NCBI RefSeq assembly: GCF_039614715.1
Contig: NZ_CP154857.1
Span: 2,046,001 to 2,110,000, forward strand
DNA: 64,000 nt
From: Microbacterium sp. AZCO
GTDB taxonomy: Bacteria; Actinomycetota; Actinomycetes; Actinomycetales; Microbacteriaceae
Direction of reading: 5' to 3'
Position 1 is the stretch's first letter. Each line of letters opens with the position of its first letter. A program made the translations under genes and the position numbers. This document shows, in pieces, positions 63,966 to 64,000 of this stretch. The notes below the pieces were generated by a model. It made no database searches. It was not told the origin of the DNA and saw only the letters and a list, made by a program, of their open reading frames with translations.

Positions 63966-64000
63966 ATGAGACTCACCGCGTATCTGGATGGAGCCCGGGT
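63966..64000 (+). CDS. hipA: Start of a HipA-like toxin gene (partial)
   Basis: Only the first 11 codons are in the window: MRLTAYLDGAR. The opening strand RLTAYLDG and the position directly after a HipB-like gene match HipA serine/threonine kinases, which phosphorylate glutamyl-tRNA synthetase or similar targets. GAAGG precedes the ATG. The assignment depends mainly on context. Confidence 0.65.
   Translation, partial: MRLTAYLDGAR

Overview
The window is high-GC DNA (roughly 70 percent by eye) with dense, short-spaced genes, many GTG starts and the recurrent ggatgc/gcatcc wording typical of Microbacteriaceae. A class Ib nrdHIEF operon, an Lsr2 nucleoid protein, a SepX/GlpR-type divisome gene, a DUF7882-type small protein and an MTES_1575-like helicase-nuclease together point to Microbacterium or a close relative. 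At least fifteen genes have a TANNNT -10-like hexamer exactly 6-7 nt before the start codon and no Shine-Dalgarno sequence, so leaderless transcription is probably common here.

Layout. 1-4.5 kb: a regulator tail, a hydrolase, small unknown genes, a frameshifted DUF2231 membrane gene and an SDR-AKR pair. 4.8-8.6 kb: nrdHIEF with a strong terminator. 9-14.9 kb: metabolic and hypothetical genes (MFS, hydrolase, acyl-CoA dehydrogenase, DUF1801-like, DUF445, gamma-glutamylcyclotransferase-like). 14.9-21.9 kb: a histidine-degradation cluster (hutG, then hutI-hutU-hutH on the other strand) with a divergent IclR regulator. 21.9-28.2 kb: a LacI-controlled sugar ABC importer with a debranching-type glucosidase. 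28.2-35.5 kb: YbaK-type deacylase, methyltransferase, an AbiEi/DUF559-like gene bracketed by repeats, an amino acid dehydrogenase, an AMP-forming ligase and a 14-TM-type exporter. 35.7-39.9 kb: tRNA-Ala(CGC) and a conserved block (sepX/glpR, rimJ-like, galU, 5-formyl-THF cyclo-ligase, fmdB, mscL) that lacks the moeA/glp gene I would expect inside it.

40-46 kb holds the most unusual material: a 1240-residue SF1 helicase-like protein with a C-terminal nuclease domain whose Walker A lysine and Walker B acidic pair are missing. It is divergent from an O6-alkylguanine transferase homologue whose reactive cysteine is valine. A GAF-LuxR regulator and Lsr2 follow. 46-51.7 kb: two secreted enzymes (heparin-lyase-like, subtilase) and a methyltransferase. 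51.9-52.7 kb: a zinc-ribbon nuclease-like protein.

52.7-60.7 kb is one apparent six-gene operon, transcribed from an FAD-linked 2-hydroxyacid dehydrogenase through a peptide-type ABC importer to a PLP aminotransferase. It looks like an import-and-catabolism unit for an unknown amino or hydroxy acid, with phased CGTCA repeats upstream. 61-64 kb: small conserved genes, then an AT-richer stretch with palindromes and the start of a HipBA-type toxin-antitoxin pair, which may be the edge of an acquired region. I found no insertion sequence, CRISPR array, rRNA or complete prophage.
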